Origin: Myotis daubentonii
Taxonomy: Eukaryota; Chordata; Mammalia; Chiroptera; Vespertilionidae
DNA: 64,000 nt
Direction: 5' to 3'
Assembly (NCBI RefSeq): GCF_963259705.1
Contig: NC_081852.1
Coordinates: 61,328,359 to 61,392,358, forward strand
Under the pieces are notes generated by a model, which did not search any database, was not told the DNA's origin, and worked only from the letters and a program-made list of their open reading frames with translations. Made by a program: the position numbers and the translations under genes. Shown in pieces: positions 1 to 11,700 of this stretch (position 1 is the first letter of the stretch; each line of letters starts with the position of its first letter).

Positions 1-429
1 ACTTGGGGGGAGCCCTCAGCCCAGCCTGTGCCCTCTTACAGTCTGGGACCCCTCAGGGGATGTCCGCCTGCCAGCTTAGGCGGCAGGAAGCTTAGGCCCG
101 CTTCCTGTGGGCAGACATCCCTCTCACAGTCCAGGACCCCTAGCTCCTTACCACCTGCCTGCTCACTGCTCCTTACTGCTCAGCTTGCTGCTCCTTAGCA
201 CTGCTATGGAAGCGAGAGAGGCTCCTGCCACCACCACTGTGCTCACCAGCCATGAGCCCGGCTCCTGGCTGAGCAGCGTTCCCCCGTGGGAGCACACTGA
301 CCACCGGGGGGCAGCTCCTCCATTGAGCATCTTGCCCCCTGGTGGTCAGTGCACATCATAGCAACTGGTCTTTCCGCTAGTTGTTCTACCATTTGGTCGA
401 TTTGCATATTAGGGTTTTATTATATAGGA
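1..429 (-). mobile_element. Nonautonomous Helitron (HeliBat type), truncated by the window edge
   Basis: Read on the minus strand the element begins TCCTATATAATAAAA at 429, directly after a host A, as expected for the Helitron 5' TC end inserted between A and T. The body contains the bat Helitron signature ATATGCAAATCGACC and a GC-rich inverted repeat at about 298-356. The 3' CTRR end lies beyond the window. These elements are largely confined to vesper bats (established knowledge). Confidence 0.85.
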
Positions 430-1701
430 TAAGTGTCTTGATCAAGTTCAGGTTGGAAGTTAGAAACTGGCCCTTCCCATGGGAAGTTTGAGAAGCAACA
501 TGTTAGATATCAAGAAATTGGAAATCGATTAAAGAAGTAAGTTAAATTATTTGCCTTTGGATATATTTTGTGATATCCCCTCCCTCTTAATTATTCAGAT
601 GATATATTTTTCTCCTTCTTGGAAACAATACTGGACTTTATATCTTAAATACATGTCATTCTGTGGTTGCTCCTCGGCCTCTAGAACATTCTCTGGCAGC
701 ACTGTCCGGGGTCCAGGTGGGTGTGCTGGGGCTGGTCCTGTGCCCCGAGTGGGCAGTGCTTCGGGTGCCCTGTGGTTTCTGCCTTAACTTCTGGGCTCAG
801 ACACACCCTAGGTGTCTGCCAGCCAAGAGCACACACGCAGAGTGGAGCCCACAGGTCCTGTGCCGATTTCTGGTGAAACTGGACATAAAGTCAGAATTAC
901 TATTCTGTGCCTTTGGTAGGTTCACAGGTACTGAGTGTCGGTGATGTTTAAGTTTAACTTCCTTCAGATGATGAAGGAAAAGAAGTCTGAGGAAGTTATA
1001 ACAACTCACACGCACCCCATCGCTATACCTTTTAAATCAGCTAAGAAATACTTGTATTCTGAGCAGTAGCACCTGCGAGTCTCCAGCTCATTTCTCAGTT
1101 TCCCAAAGTCATATAAGAACAGTTAGGCAAAGATGCTCATCGATAGGATATTTTCATGAACTTGGCTGTCGGTTTCAGAAAAAGCACTAAATGGCTGTTC
1201 ATTCTTTACCAATTCACAGGCATCTCCGATTCGGGTCTCAAGGTCTAGCTTCTCTTCCAACCCCGGTAAGTAGTTTTTCATTCATTCCAGATCTGCAAGG
1301 CCAGTTATCTGAGCATAATGACAAGGAGGGGACACCAGTGTCACACATGTCCAGGCTCAGGCAGACCCCGAGTTAACTTTCTTCTCCAGTCATGTGGGGG
1401 CTTATTGGAGAATCCACACGTAAATAAATTGTCTTGCTCAGCTGTCTGCTGAATTGAGTAGAATAATAGCATTTTATCTCAGATTAGCTACAGGAGACTA
1501 ATGTGATTTACTTATTTGGATCAGATCATAATATTAGTATCGGAATACTGTTCTTACCATTTTGGGACACTCAGTAACGTGTAGGCTAAGTGAAGAGCTA
1601 GATGATAAGGTAGTTTGAAACAGTTGTAAAATTTGAATACTGCACACGTAACCATTGAGAACATCTGGAACTTGTTTCTTATTTCATGTCTCGCTGTCAA
1701 G
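430..1701 (+). other. MKI67: MKI67 intron 6 (partial), nothing recognised
   Basis: The stretch between the Helitron end and exon 7 is AT-rich unique sequence. I see no exon, repeat family or RNA gene in it; small open frames lack any protein similarity I recognise. Confidence 0.7.
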
Positions 1702-2700
1702 ATGGGAAAGTTCAAGATCCCAGTGCTGCCCGCTCACAAGTCACTGAAGAGGGTGGTTCAGGAGGGCCCCCGGAGCGCAGGGAGCATGTCGGGGCGACCC
1801 GCACCCCCTCACGCGGCTCAGAAGGTCCCACTACCAAAGGCACAGCAGATGTTGGTTCCTCAGAGCCCCCTGGAGATAACCACGGAAACACAGCCGGGCC
1901 CCCTGCTGGGGGATTCGGAGCAGGTTCCCGTGTGACCCCCCGGAGCTGGAATGGGGGACAGGGTCTGGAGAAGGACGGAGCGAATGAGTCTCCCTTTCAG
2001 AAGCTCTATGAGTCTATGAAGGAAGAGTTAGATGTGAAATCGGAGACTGTTCTACAGAATCGTAGGAAATCGGGAGCACGGGGTCCTCGTGCATCAGAAG
2101 CTGAAAGCGCTGGCGGTTCACAGAGCGCGACTCAACCACGGGTCTCGCCCAAGTCCAGGCGGAGATCTGGTCGGAGCAGCCAGACGGAGGCAGAGAGAGC
2201 GGGTGAGGGGCCGGGTCAGACTCTCGAGCTCACGGCGAGTCCCAGCATCCCCCCCACAGAGATGACCAAAGCCAAGACCCCAGTCCAATGTCCACAGCCC
2301 AATTCCTCCCGGAGACGCCGGAGCGGAGACCTGAGTGTCACCCCTGGGGGTGAACCTGTGGGTCTGCAGCAAAGCGAAGACCTCGGGGCCGGCAGTGCGG
2401 CGTCTGCTCCCCGGAGGCTCTCCGCCAGACAGCAAACGCCCGCCAAAGGAGAAGGCGCTGGCGACCTTGGGAACACAGCAGAAAAAGTCTTTTCCAGAAA
2501 AAGGAGAAGGAGCCTGTCTCCCGGTGCCGGCATTCTCACCACAGGAACAGACATTCCAAAGCAGACCCTGCTCTCCCCGCTGCTGGTCTCCGCGGAGCGG
2601 AAGGTTCCAGGCAGGGCCCTGGGCACGCCCAGGCAGCAGGGCACCCCCGGGTCACCGGGCCTCGGTGCGCTGGATGTCAGCAACGTTGGCGATTCCCTTA
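1702..2700 (+). CDS. MKI67: MKI67 exon 7 (in-frame cassette)
   Basis: This 999-bp exon begins after the AG at 1700-1701 and ends at the donor gtaagt at 2701. It starts and ends in phase 1 and is a multiple of three, so skipping it keeps the frame. In human, skipping the matching exon gives the shorter Ki-67 isoform (established knowledge). The protein is low-complexity and basic, with a conserved SPFQKLYESMKEELDVKS stretch in the middle and a GALDVSNVGDS end that matches the human exon end. The ATG at 1686 just upstream lies in the intron and is not a start. Confidence 0.92.
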
Positions 2701-5700
2701 GTAAGTTTATTTCACTTTAAATTCATTTTCCCCCGAACGTTCACACGCACCTGTGACCTGTGTCTAGATATGAATTCGTGACACCGCCTTTCTAAAATAA
2801 CACTTTGCTCTGTGGCCGAGGAGCCAGGGGACTAAGGGGACAGCCAGGCCTCCGTGTCCCTTGTCCACGCCGAGAGCTTTGTCCTGAAGACCTGGCTAAG
2901 GGGACAGGGAGGGACGGGAGGTGCGGGCTGTTAGAGAAGGACCCACATAGCAGGGGCGGAAGGCTGCTCCGAACATGCTTGGTTCTATTCCAGCCACAAC
3001 CTAGAAAGGAGAATGGGCAGCATCGTTTTGCCCAGGCAGCTCCATTCTGAGGCACAAGCATCTGTGTCCTATGGGCTTGATCCAAGTCAGCGGCGATCCC
3101 TTGGGAAGCTGTTATTATAGGGTGGCCCTCAGGTATTTGTCCCCACGAGCTGCTGTGCCGGGCGCTGTTTGGGGAGCTTTCCCGACATCCACACTTTGAC
3201 CCTCCGTGCCTGCAGCAGGAGCGCCCAGCAGGAGCGTCCGCAGGCCAGGTGGTGGAGATAACGGGCAGTTCTCTCTGTTCTGCAAGTGAGGAAGCTGACA
3301 GCCTAATGCCCCCAGTGAGTGGCGGAGGCAGGGCCTCTGTGGCCCCCGTGGCTCCTGGGCAGCCTGCCCTCTGCAGGGTCTCCAGGTGTCTGATGGGGCC
3401 CTGACCGCGCAGGCTGTGCTTCTGCAGGGTGCGTAGTGCAGAGCCGTGCAGGTCTGTAAAACGAGACCTCCAAGCTCACGGTGTTGATTGCTGGTTTGTA
3501 AAGATGTGTGGGGGGGGGGGGGGCGCGGGGGGGGTCCTGTGAATTGCCTGTGAGAGTCACCGGCAGAACTTTGCCAGCTCGTTCTACTCACCGTGCATGT
3601 CCAGGTGAGGCCCCAGGATGTGTCTTTGGGGAAAGTTTTCTCGCGTCACTGCTAAAGCATCCATCTCCATCAGCCCTGGCTCCACGGTGAGCGCCCCTGC
3701 GTCAGGCCGATCCCCTTAGGAAGCTGTGTCCAGGCAGGAGTTTTCAGCGTTTTAAAGAACATCTCTGTGCTGTCGAGTTGGGCCAGGCGTTTTGATGGTT
3801 TGGCCCCGATCTGTCGTTGGCTCTTGAAGCACCTTTAGCTTCCCTGGCGTCACCAGAGAACGAAGGTATTTCGGCACCAGGAGTCACTGGTTTGTCTTTA
3901 AGGTCAATCGGAAACAAGTCATAAGTACCAGGATGGTTTTTCATTCCCTTCCCGTTTGCATTCATTCCTTTAGATAAGACTGAGGGGAAGCCCTTCAAAA
4001 GAAGGCGGGTCTCCTTCGGGGGTCATCTGAGACCTGAATTATTTGATGAAAACTTACCTCCTAATACACCTCTCAAAAGAGGAGAAACGCCGATGACAAG
4101 ACGCTCTCTGGTCACCCACACTCCGCCCGTCCTGAAGAAAATCATCAAGGTACGTTCCCTAGCTGGCTTTCGCCCTCCTGTCTGATGGCTCACATCCGTC
4201 CGGGTACCTTCTCTCTCCTAGCTGCTCCCACGAGTAGAGTTACAATTAAACCTTCTCCTTTCTGATATGAAGTAACAATAAAACGTCTAAACGAGCTCAT
4301 TCACCCGGGTGTTGCAAACGAACACTTGGTTTCTCCCCGCGGCTGGGAGGGGGCCACGCACAGGTGAGAGCCCGCGGGTCGTCCTGCACAGCCTCCTGCC
4401 GGCCGTCTCCAGGGCCGGAGGGCCACTCTGGGTCACAGTGACAACTCCAATGAGAAGAGTCCGGGGACATGAGGACACATGAGCACAGGGCGGCTGCTTG
4501 TTCTCCAGGAGTGTAAGGCGAAAGGGAACGCTTGGGTGGCAACACACTGCGATTCTCACCATCAGCTGCTTAGAGCTGCAATCAGCTCAGGGAGGCTGGG
4601 CTTTCATTGCTGTTCATACACAGAGGCACACGAGGGGTGTGTGGCCTCTTCCCGTTTTACACTGGCTCCCGAAGAGCAGTCTCAGGTGGCCGCACACCCA
4701 CAGGTGCCTTCGCTGGGATTTAGGGCACAGCCCTGGTCTCTCCTCGGGCGGTTCCCTCCATCTTTCCTCCTGAAATACCCCAGGGAAGACTTGTCTGCTG
4801 CTTTTTTTCTCTTTCTTTTTCCTTAAATGGTGGGGGACAGACTCTCACCCCCACCTTGCTCTTGACAGTGAGTGAAATGTTTTGGTGCTTCAAGATTTAA
4901 ACAGCAAAAATTCTTGGGGTGTGTCTGTTCCAATCCAGTTTTATTAAAATTATTCAAGAATTGGGGAGCAGTACGAAGACTTTCCTATGACCACCAGACG
5001 TGCTTGTTTCTGGTTTGTGGGGGTTCTTGTGCTTTGAAACAGTGTCAGTTCTTACTCGGGTGAGTCATCACAGCGGTTACAGAGGTGCCGCGTTTGTAGG
5101 AAGCTAACTTGGGAGCGTTTCCATCTCGCCAGGAACAGCCTCCGCCATCAGAAAAGGGAGGATCTTCAGAAATCCGTTTGGAAGTGACCGCGCAAAACAT
5201 GTTTACGAGCTCCCCGGTGCACAGTCCTCCGAAAACGTCTCCACTTGCAAATGATGGTCGCCGGCGGTCCCTTAAGTCGCCTGCCTCGAGTGGCAGCAAA
5301 TCTCCACATCAAACAGATGCTCCTCAGAGGGGAGGGAGGCGGAGCAGCAGCGGGCCTGCCAGGAGGGCCTCCGTGGACCGCAGCCAACATGGCATCCTGC
5401 AGACGATTCAATCCCGGCGGCGGAGCGGAGCCTCGGAAGCCAATTTGATGGGTTAGTGTTGTGGGAACGCGTATGTTTCGGGGTGAATTTCCTCACTGCT
5501 GCCAGCGCTGGGAAGTTTCACCTCCTTTTCTTTTCGACAGTGGCGAGATCGTGGGCAGACGTAGTGAAACTTTGTGCCAAACAAACGCAAACTAAAGTCG
5601 TCATGAGACATGGTCCTCCAAGACCGCCGAGCAAAAGGCAGAGAAGAATGAACACCCCAAAGGTCTGTGTCCCCGGTGCATGGCCGCTACCCATCATGCT

Positions 5701-8700
5701 CTCCGGAGTTACCTTCCGAGCGGCTGTGCTTTAACGTTTCGTGCTCTCTTGCCTTTCTTCCAGAAGCCTCTGGGCAGTGTTCACAACGAGTTCAGTACAG
5801 GCCACGCCGCCTCTCCCTGCACCATCGTGATAGGGAAAGCTCACATCGAAAAGGTCACCGTGCCAGCTCGGCCCTACAGAATGCTGAACAACTTCGTGAT
5901 CAACAAAAAAATCGACTTCAATGAAGACCTTTCAGGTAAAATCATAGGCGTGGCTCTTTTATTTTTTTAATATATTTTATTGATTTTTTTACAGAGAGGA
6001 AGGGAGAGGGATAGAGAGTTAGAAACATCGATGAGAGAGAAACATTGATCAGCTGCCTCCTGCACACCTCCTACTGGGTATGTGCCCACAACCAAGGCAC
6101 ATGCCCTTGACCAGAATCGAACCTGGGACCTTTCAGTCCGCAGGCCGACTCTCTATCCACTGAGCCAAACCGGTTAGGGCTAGGCGTGTCTCTTTTAACC
6201 ACAGCCCTTAGCTCTGGGAGGATGTGGATGGATGTCCAAAAGATCCAGTCAACTTCTTGGGGTTAGGATGGTCCAGGATGAGAAAGCTGCATCTGGGAAC
6301 AGGGACGGGCCCTGGCACCTTGGGGATCATGTGTCCTGCGTGAGGCAGGCATGCAAGGCAGATGCACACCTTTACCTCAGAGAGCAGCACAGGTGTAAAT
6401 AAAGCTGGAAGCTGCTCTCGGGAAGGAGACCCTCTTGCTCTTATAATTGCCCCTTCCCTGCACTTATACGAAGCAATTTCCCAGAATTGGAGCAACTGGT
6501 GTGAGCAATGTTTTGCTTCAAGAGTTCCTTTTTTTCATGTCACTTAACTGTTTCACAAATCAAAGGACTGAAGAAGTTTTCTTTAAGCGTGAATAACGTT
6601 GAGCCAATGTCGCCTTTCTCATTAGAAGAATCCTGATGACGGTAGCAGATTTGAACCATGGCCAGACCCAGGGTTAGGGTTTCATGCCTCCAAGTTGGAC
6701 CAGTGGTTCCCACTTTGGATACTTGTGGAGGGAGACGAGGCTTTAGCCTGTTAGGTGGGCTCTTTTATTTATTTCAGGGCAGGTTGTAACATAGAAGAGC
6801 TGTCCTCTGAAAAAATGGGGATGTTATTACCTGATAATACTAAAATGGGCAGCCCTATGTCATTTGTAAAGTTGGGGAATGTTTCACTTGTACATGATTA
6901 GTATTCAGAGCTGCATAACCTCGGGCATTTTGAAGGCAGCACACGGTCACTAGATGTTTGGGTGCCTGGAGGGCAGGCAGTGAGGGCGCCCGCCATCCTC
7001 CGGCCAGTGCTCAACTGGGCACAACGTCGGGAGACAGACAGCTTCCTTTGCTTGCTTTTCTTTCCAAGGGGAAAGGCAAAGAAGAGGGAGCACCTATGAG
7101 ATTTTTCCGTCCTATCACCCTCTTTTAACAAAATGATTTTATTATTATTAATGTATCTCCTTCTCCCCTGAGACCCTCTCTCCCAGGGATTCTAGGGTGT
7201 GATTCTTCGGTTGTGTGTGGGGACTGACATGGTTGTTTGCATACAGAAGAGTGATCTGTTCCTTGTTTTTTCCACTATTTCCATATAACAGGGTTAACTG
7301 AAATGTTCAAGACCCCAGCAAAAGAGAAGCCACAAACAATGAACATAGGTCCCACCACTTTTTCAAGTTCAGAGGACTTGCTTGGGAAAAAGTTTCAAGC
7401 ACTTAATTCAGAAGAAAAAGCTCTGCTCTGCACCCCAGAAAAGTTTGGTTGGTTTACTTTTTTTTTTTTTCCTAACTCTTTTGATGTCTTCCATAGAACT
7501 GTAGATGGGAGTGTTGTTTGTAGCAGATATTGTATTATTTCTCTACAACAGGTACTCAAGATAAGATACCGTTTCCAGCTTCTCTGTTCTATTGCTTTAG
7601 GGGAAACCCTATCCGCGGTTGAACCCGCACTGGCATTCAGTGACTTGAGTGGAAAGGAATATGCCTTTAATAATCAAACTACCTGTGAACATGTTTGCCT
7701 TCTTTATTATAAGTAAAGAGGGCGCTAAGCAGAAAAGTGTAATCTCTCTCACCACACTTATATGTAAATTACTCAAACTCACAATAATTGCACATTGTCC
7801 AAGTGTGGGCGTGAGATGGGAGGCATGAGTCTGTCTTGCTCTCGTTTTGTACCACGTTGTGTTTTAGAGTGAGCTCCTTGCTACACTGAACAGGCTTCCG
7901 TAGGTGAAAAGTAGATGTTTCCAGTGTGACGTGGACACTAAGTGGACGTTTCAGCCATATTATTGCATTGGTGGTTCAAAAAGGAAACAGCTGTTTCTCA
8001 TGTTTGAAGAAAACAGGTCACTGAGATATGGCGGGGCAACCTTTAGGAGACCCTGCTTTGGGAATTTTTTCCTGATCTAATCCCTGTGGATTCTAACCAC
8101 CACCTATGCATGAACCCACTGTATACCACCAAATACCATTATTCTTAAACGTGCATGGTTCATATGTCAGACAGATTTATAACCACACAAGCAGATTCAT
8201 ATTGTTAGTAAGGTGGAGAGGAGGGTGAATTATTGCCTCATACACAATATTTCCTGAGGGTAAAATACCAAATTGGTTGCAACACAATGAAGAGAATATA
8301 TTTATTGTGCTTTTTTTTTTCCTTATAGGAGAAAATGTGTACCTCAGGGCTCAGAATGCACCAGAAGAGCCATGGGATAAACAGTCTTCAAGCCCAGCCT
8401 TAACACAACAGTATGTTACAGTAAATGGAAATATGAAAACCCCTCGATCTGAGAAAGAGCCTCCGAAGGCGGCATCCAGTACAAACAAATCCAGGAGGTC
8501 CGTGGAGCTCAGAAATATACAGTTGACAAGTGCGGAATGTGAAAAGGATGACAAAGAAGTCGACACTGTTCAGAACATCTTGGGAAGATGTCTGAGAAAA
8601 TCATCAGTACAAGCACAACTACCAGAGGGAGAGATGAAGGAAAGGGAAAGATCCTTTGAAACATGTAAGAAAAATATTGAACCTAAAGAAAATTCTGAAA

Positions 8701-11700
8701 AACTGATCACTGTGAGGAGATCAAGAAGATCATCAGAGCTGAAATGTACACCAAGAGCAGGCCTGACCCCCATCCAGAGATTGCAAGAGACAGAATCCAA
8801 GGAAGACCTGGCGGGCATCCACCGTTTCCTCCAAAACCCCAGTCATGCTGAGGAACCAGTGGGTACAGAAGCCAGAACCATACTGATGCACTGCCAATCT
8901 CCACCACCAGTCGGCACACCCACCAAGGTGAACACACGTATCAAGACTCCTCCCCAGAGAGTGAACGCAGATCTCTCAGACCTCAGGAAGCCCACACAAA
9001 CCTCAGGGGACACGACCGATACGCAAAAGGAACCAGTAGGTGGTGACAAAAGCATGAAAGAATTTAAGGAAGCTCCAGAACAGAAACTGGATTCATCAGA
9101 AAATGTAGCCAGAAGCAGGAGGAGGTCAAGAACACCCAAGAGGAAGGTTCAACCCATGGAAGACCTGGCGGGCTTCAAAGAGCTCTTCCAAACACCAATT
9201 CACATCGCAGAAACAGTGACTGATGACAAAACCACCAAAACACCCTACAGATCTCCAAAACCAGAACCAGTCAGCACACCAACCAGCACAAAGAGACGTT
9301 TCAGGACACCTCTGGGGAAAGTGGACGTGGAGGAAGAGCTCTCATCACTCAGGAAGCCAACACCAGGGGAAACCACACACTCGCACAGAGAGCCAGAAGG
9401 TGATGATAAAGGTATCAAAGCATTTAAAGAAACTCCAAAGCAGAAACTGGACTCTGCAGAAAATATAATTGGGAGCAGAAGGTCAAGAACACCCAAGAGG
9501 AAGGTTCAACCCATAGAAGACTTGGTTGGCTTCAAAGAGCTCTTCCAAACACCAGATCATATGATGGAATCATTGACTGATGACAAAACCACCAAAATAC
9601 CCTGCAGATCTCCAAAATCAGAACCAATCAGCACACCAACCAGCACAAAGAGACGTTCCAGGACACCTCTGGGGAAAGGGGACGTGGAGGAAGAGTTCTC
9701 ATCACTCAGGAAGCCAACACCAGGGGAAACCACACAGTTGCACAGAGTGCCAGAAGGTGATGATAAAGGTATCACAGCATTTAAGGAAACTCCAGAACAG
9801 AAACTGGACTCAGCTGAAAATGTGATTGGGAGCAGGAGGAGGTCAAGAACACCCAAGAGGAAGGTCCAACCCATAGAAGACCTGACTGGCTTCAAAGAGC
9901 TCTTCCAAACACCAATTCACATCACAGAAACAGTGACTGATGATAAAATAACTAAAACACCTTGCAAATCTCCAAAATCAAAACCAGTCATCACACCAAC
10001 CAGCTCAAAGAGGTGTCTCAGGACACCTCTGGGGAAAGTGGATTTGCAGGAAGCGCTCTCAGCACTCAGGAAGCCAACACCGAGACCAGGGGAAGCCACA
10101 CATTCGCACAAAGAGCCAGAAGGTGATGGTAAAAGCACTGAGTTATTTAAGGAAACTCCAAAGCAGGAACTGGACTCCACAGAAAATGTAACTGGAAGCA
10201 GGAGGCGGTCAAAAACACCCAAGAGGAAGGTTCAACCCATGGAAGACTTGGTTGGCTTCAAAGAGCTCTTCCAAACACCAGTTCACATCGCAGAAATAGT
10301 GACTGATGACAAAATCACTAAAACACCCTGCAAATCTCCAAAATCAGAGCCAGTCAGCACACCAACCACCACAAAGAGACGTTTCAGGACACCTCTGGGG
10401 AAAGTGGACATGGAGGAAGAGCTCTCATCACTCAGGAAGCCAACACCAAGACCAAGGGAAACCACACACTCGCACAGAGAGCCAGAAGGTGATGATAAAG
10501 GTATCACAGCATTTAAGGAAACTCCAAAACAGAAACCTGACTCAGCAGAAAATGTAACTGGAAGCAGGAGGAGGTCAAGAACACCCAGGAGGAAGGTCCA
10601 ACCCATAGAAGACCTGGCTGGCTTCAAAGAGCTCTTCCAAACACCAATTCACATCACAGAAACAGTGACTGATGACAAAACCAAAACACCCTGTAAATCT
10701 CCACAACCAGAACCAGTCATCACTTCCATCAGCATGACAAGACGACTCAGGACACCTCTGGGGAAAATGGATGTGGAGGAAGAGCTCTCAGCTCTCAGGA
10801 AGCCAACACCAGGGGAAACCACACACTCGCACAGAGAGCCAGAAGGTGATGATAAAGGTATCACAGCATTTAAGGAAACTCCAGAACAGAAACCTGACTC
10901 AGCAGAAAATGTAACTGGAAGCAGGAGGAGGTCAAGAACACCCCGGAGGAAGGTCCAACCCATAGAAGACCTGATTGGCTTTAAAGAGCTCTTCCAAACA
11001 CCAATTCACATCACAGAAACAGTGACTGATGATAAAATAACTAAAACACCCCGCAAATCTCCAAAACCAGAACCAGTCATCACACCAACCAGCTCAAAGA
11101 GGTGTCTCAGGACACCTCTGGGGAAAGTGGATTTGCAGGAAGCGCTCTCAGCACTCAGGAAGCCAACACCGAGACCTGAAGAAGCCACACATTCGCACAA
11201 AGAGCCAGAAGGTGATGGTAAAAGCACTGAGTTATTTAAGGAAACTCCAAAGCAGGAACTGGACTCCGCAGAAAATGTAACTGGAAGCAGGAGGCGGTCA
11301 AAAACACCCAAGAGGAAGGTTCAACCCATGGAAGACTTGGTTGGCTTCAAAGAGCTCTTCCAAACACCAATTCACATCGCAGAAATAGTGACTGATGACA
11401 AAATCGCTAAAACACCCTGCAAATCTCCAAAATCAGAGCCAGTCAGCACACCAATCAGCACAAAGAGATGTTTCAGGACACCTCTGGGGAAAGTGGACGT
11501 GGAGGAAGAGCTGTCATCACTCAGGAAGCCAACACCGAGACCAGGGGAAACCACACACTCACACAGAGAGCCAGAAGGTGATGATAAAGGTATCACAGCA
11601 TTTAAGGAAACTCCAAAACAGAAACCTGACTCAGCAGAAAATGTAACTGGAAGCAGGAGGAGGTCAAGAACACCCAGGAGGAAGGTCCAACCCATAGAAG

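Noticed and set aside
8277..8328. ATG at 8277 as a separate start for the repeat exon
   Set aside because: It lies in the intron before a good ccttatag acceptor, and the protein homology begins after the acceptor.
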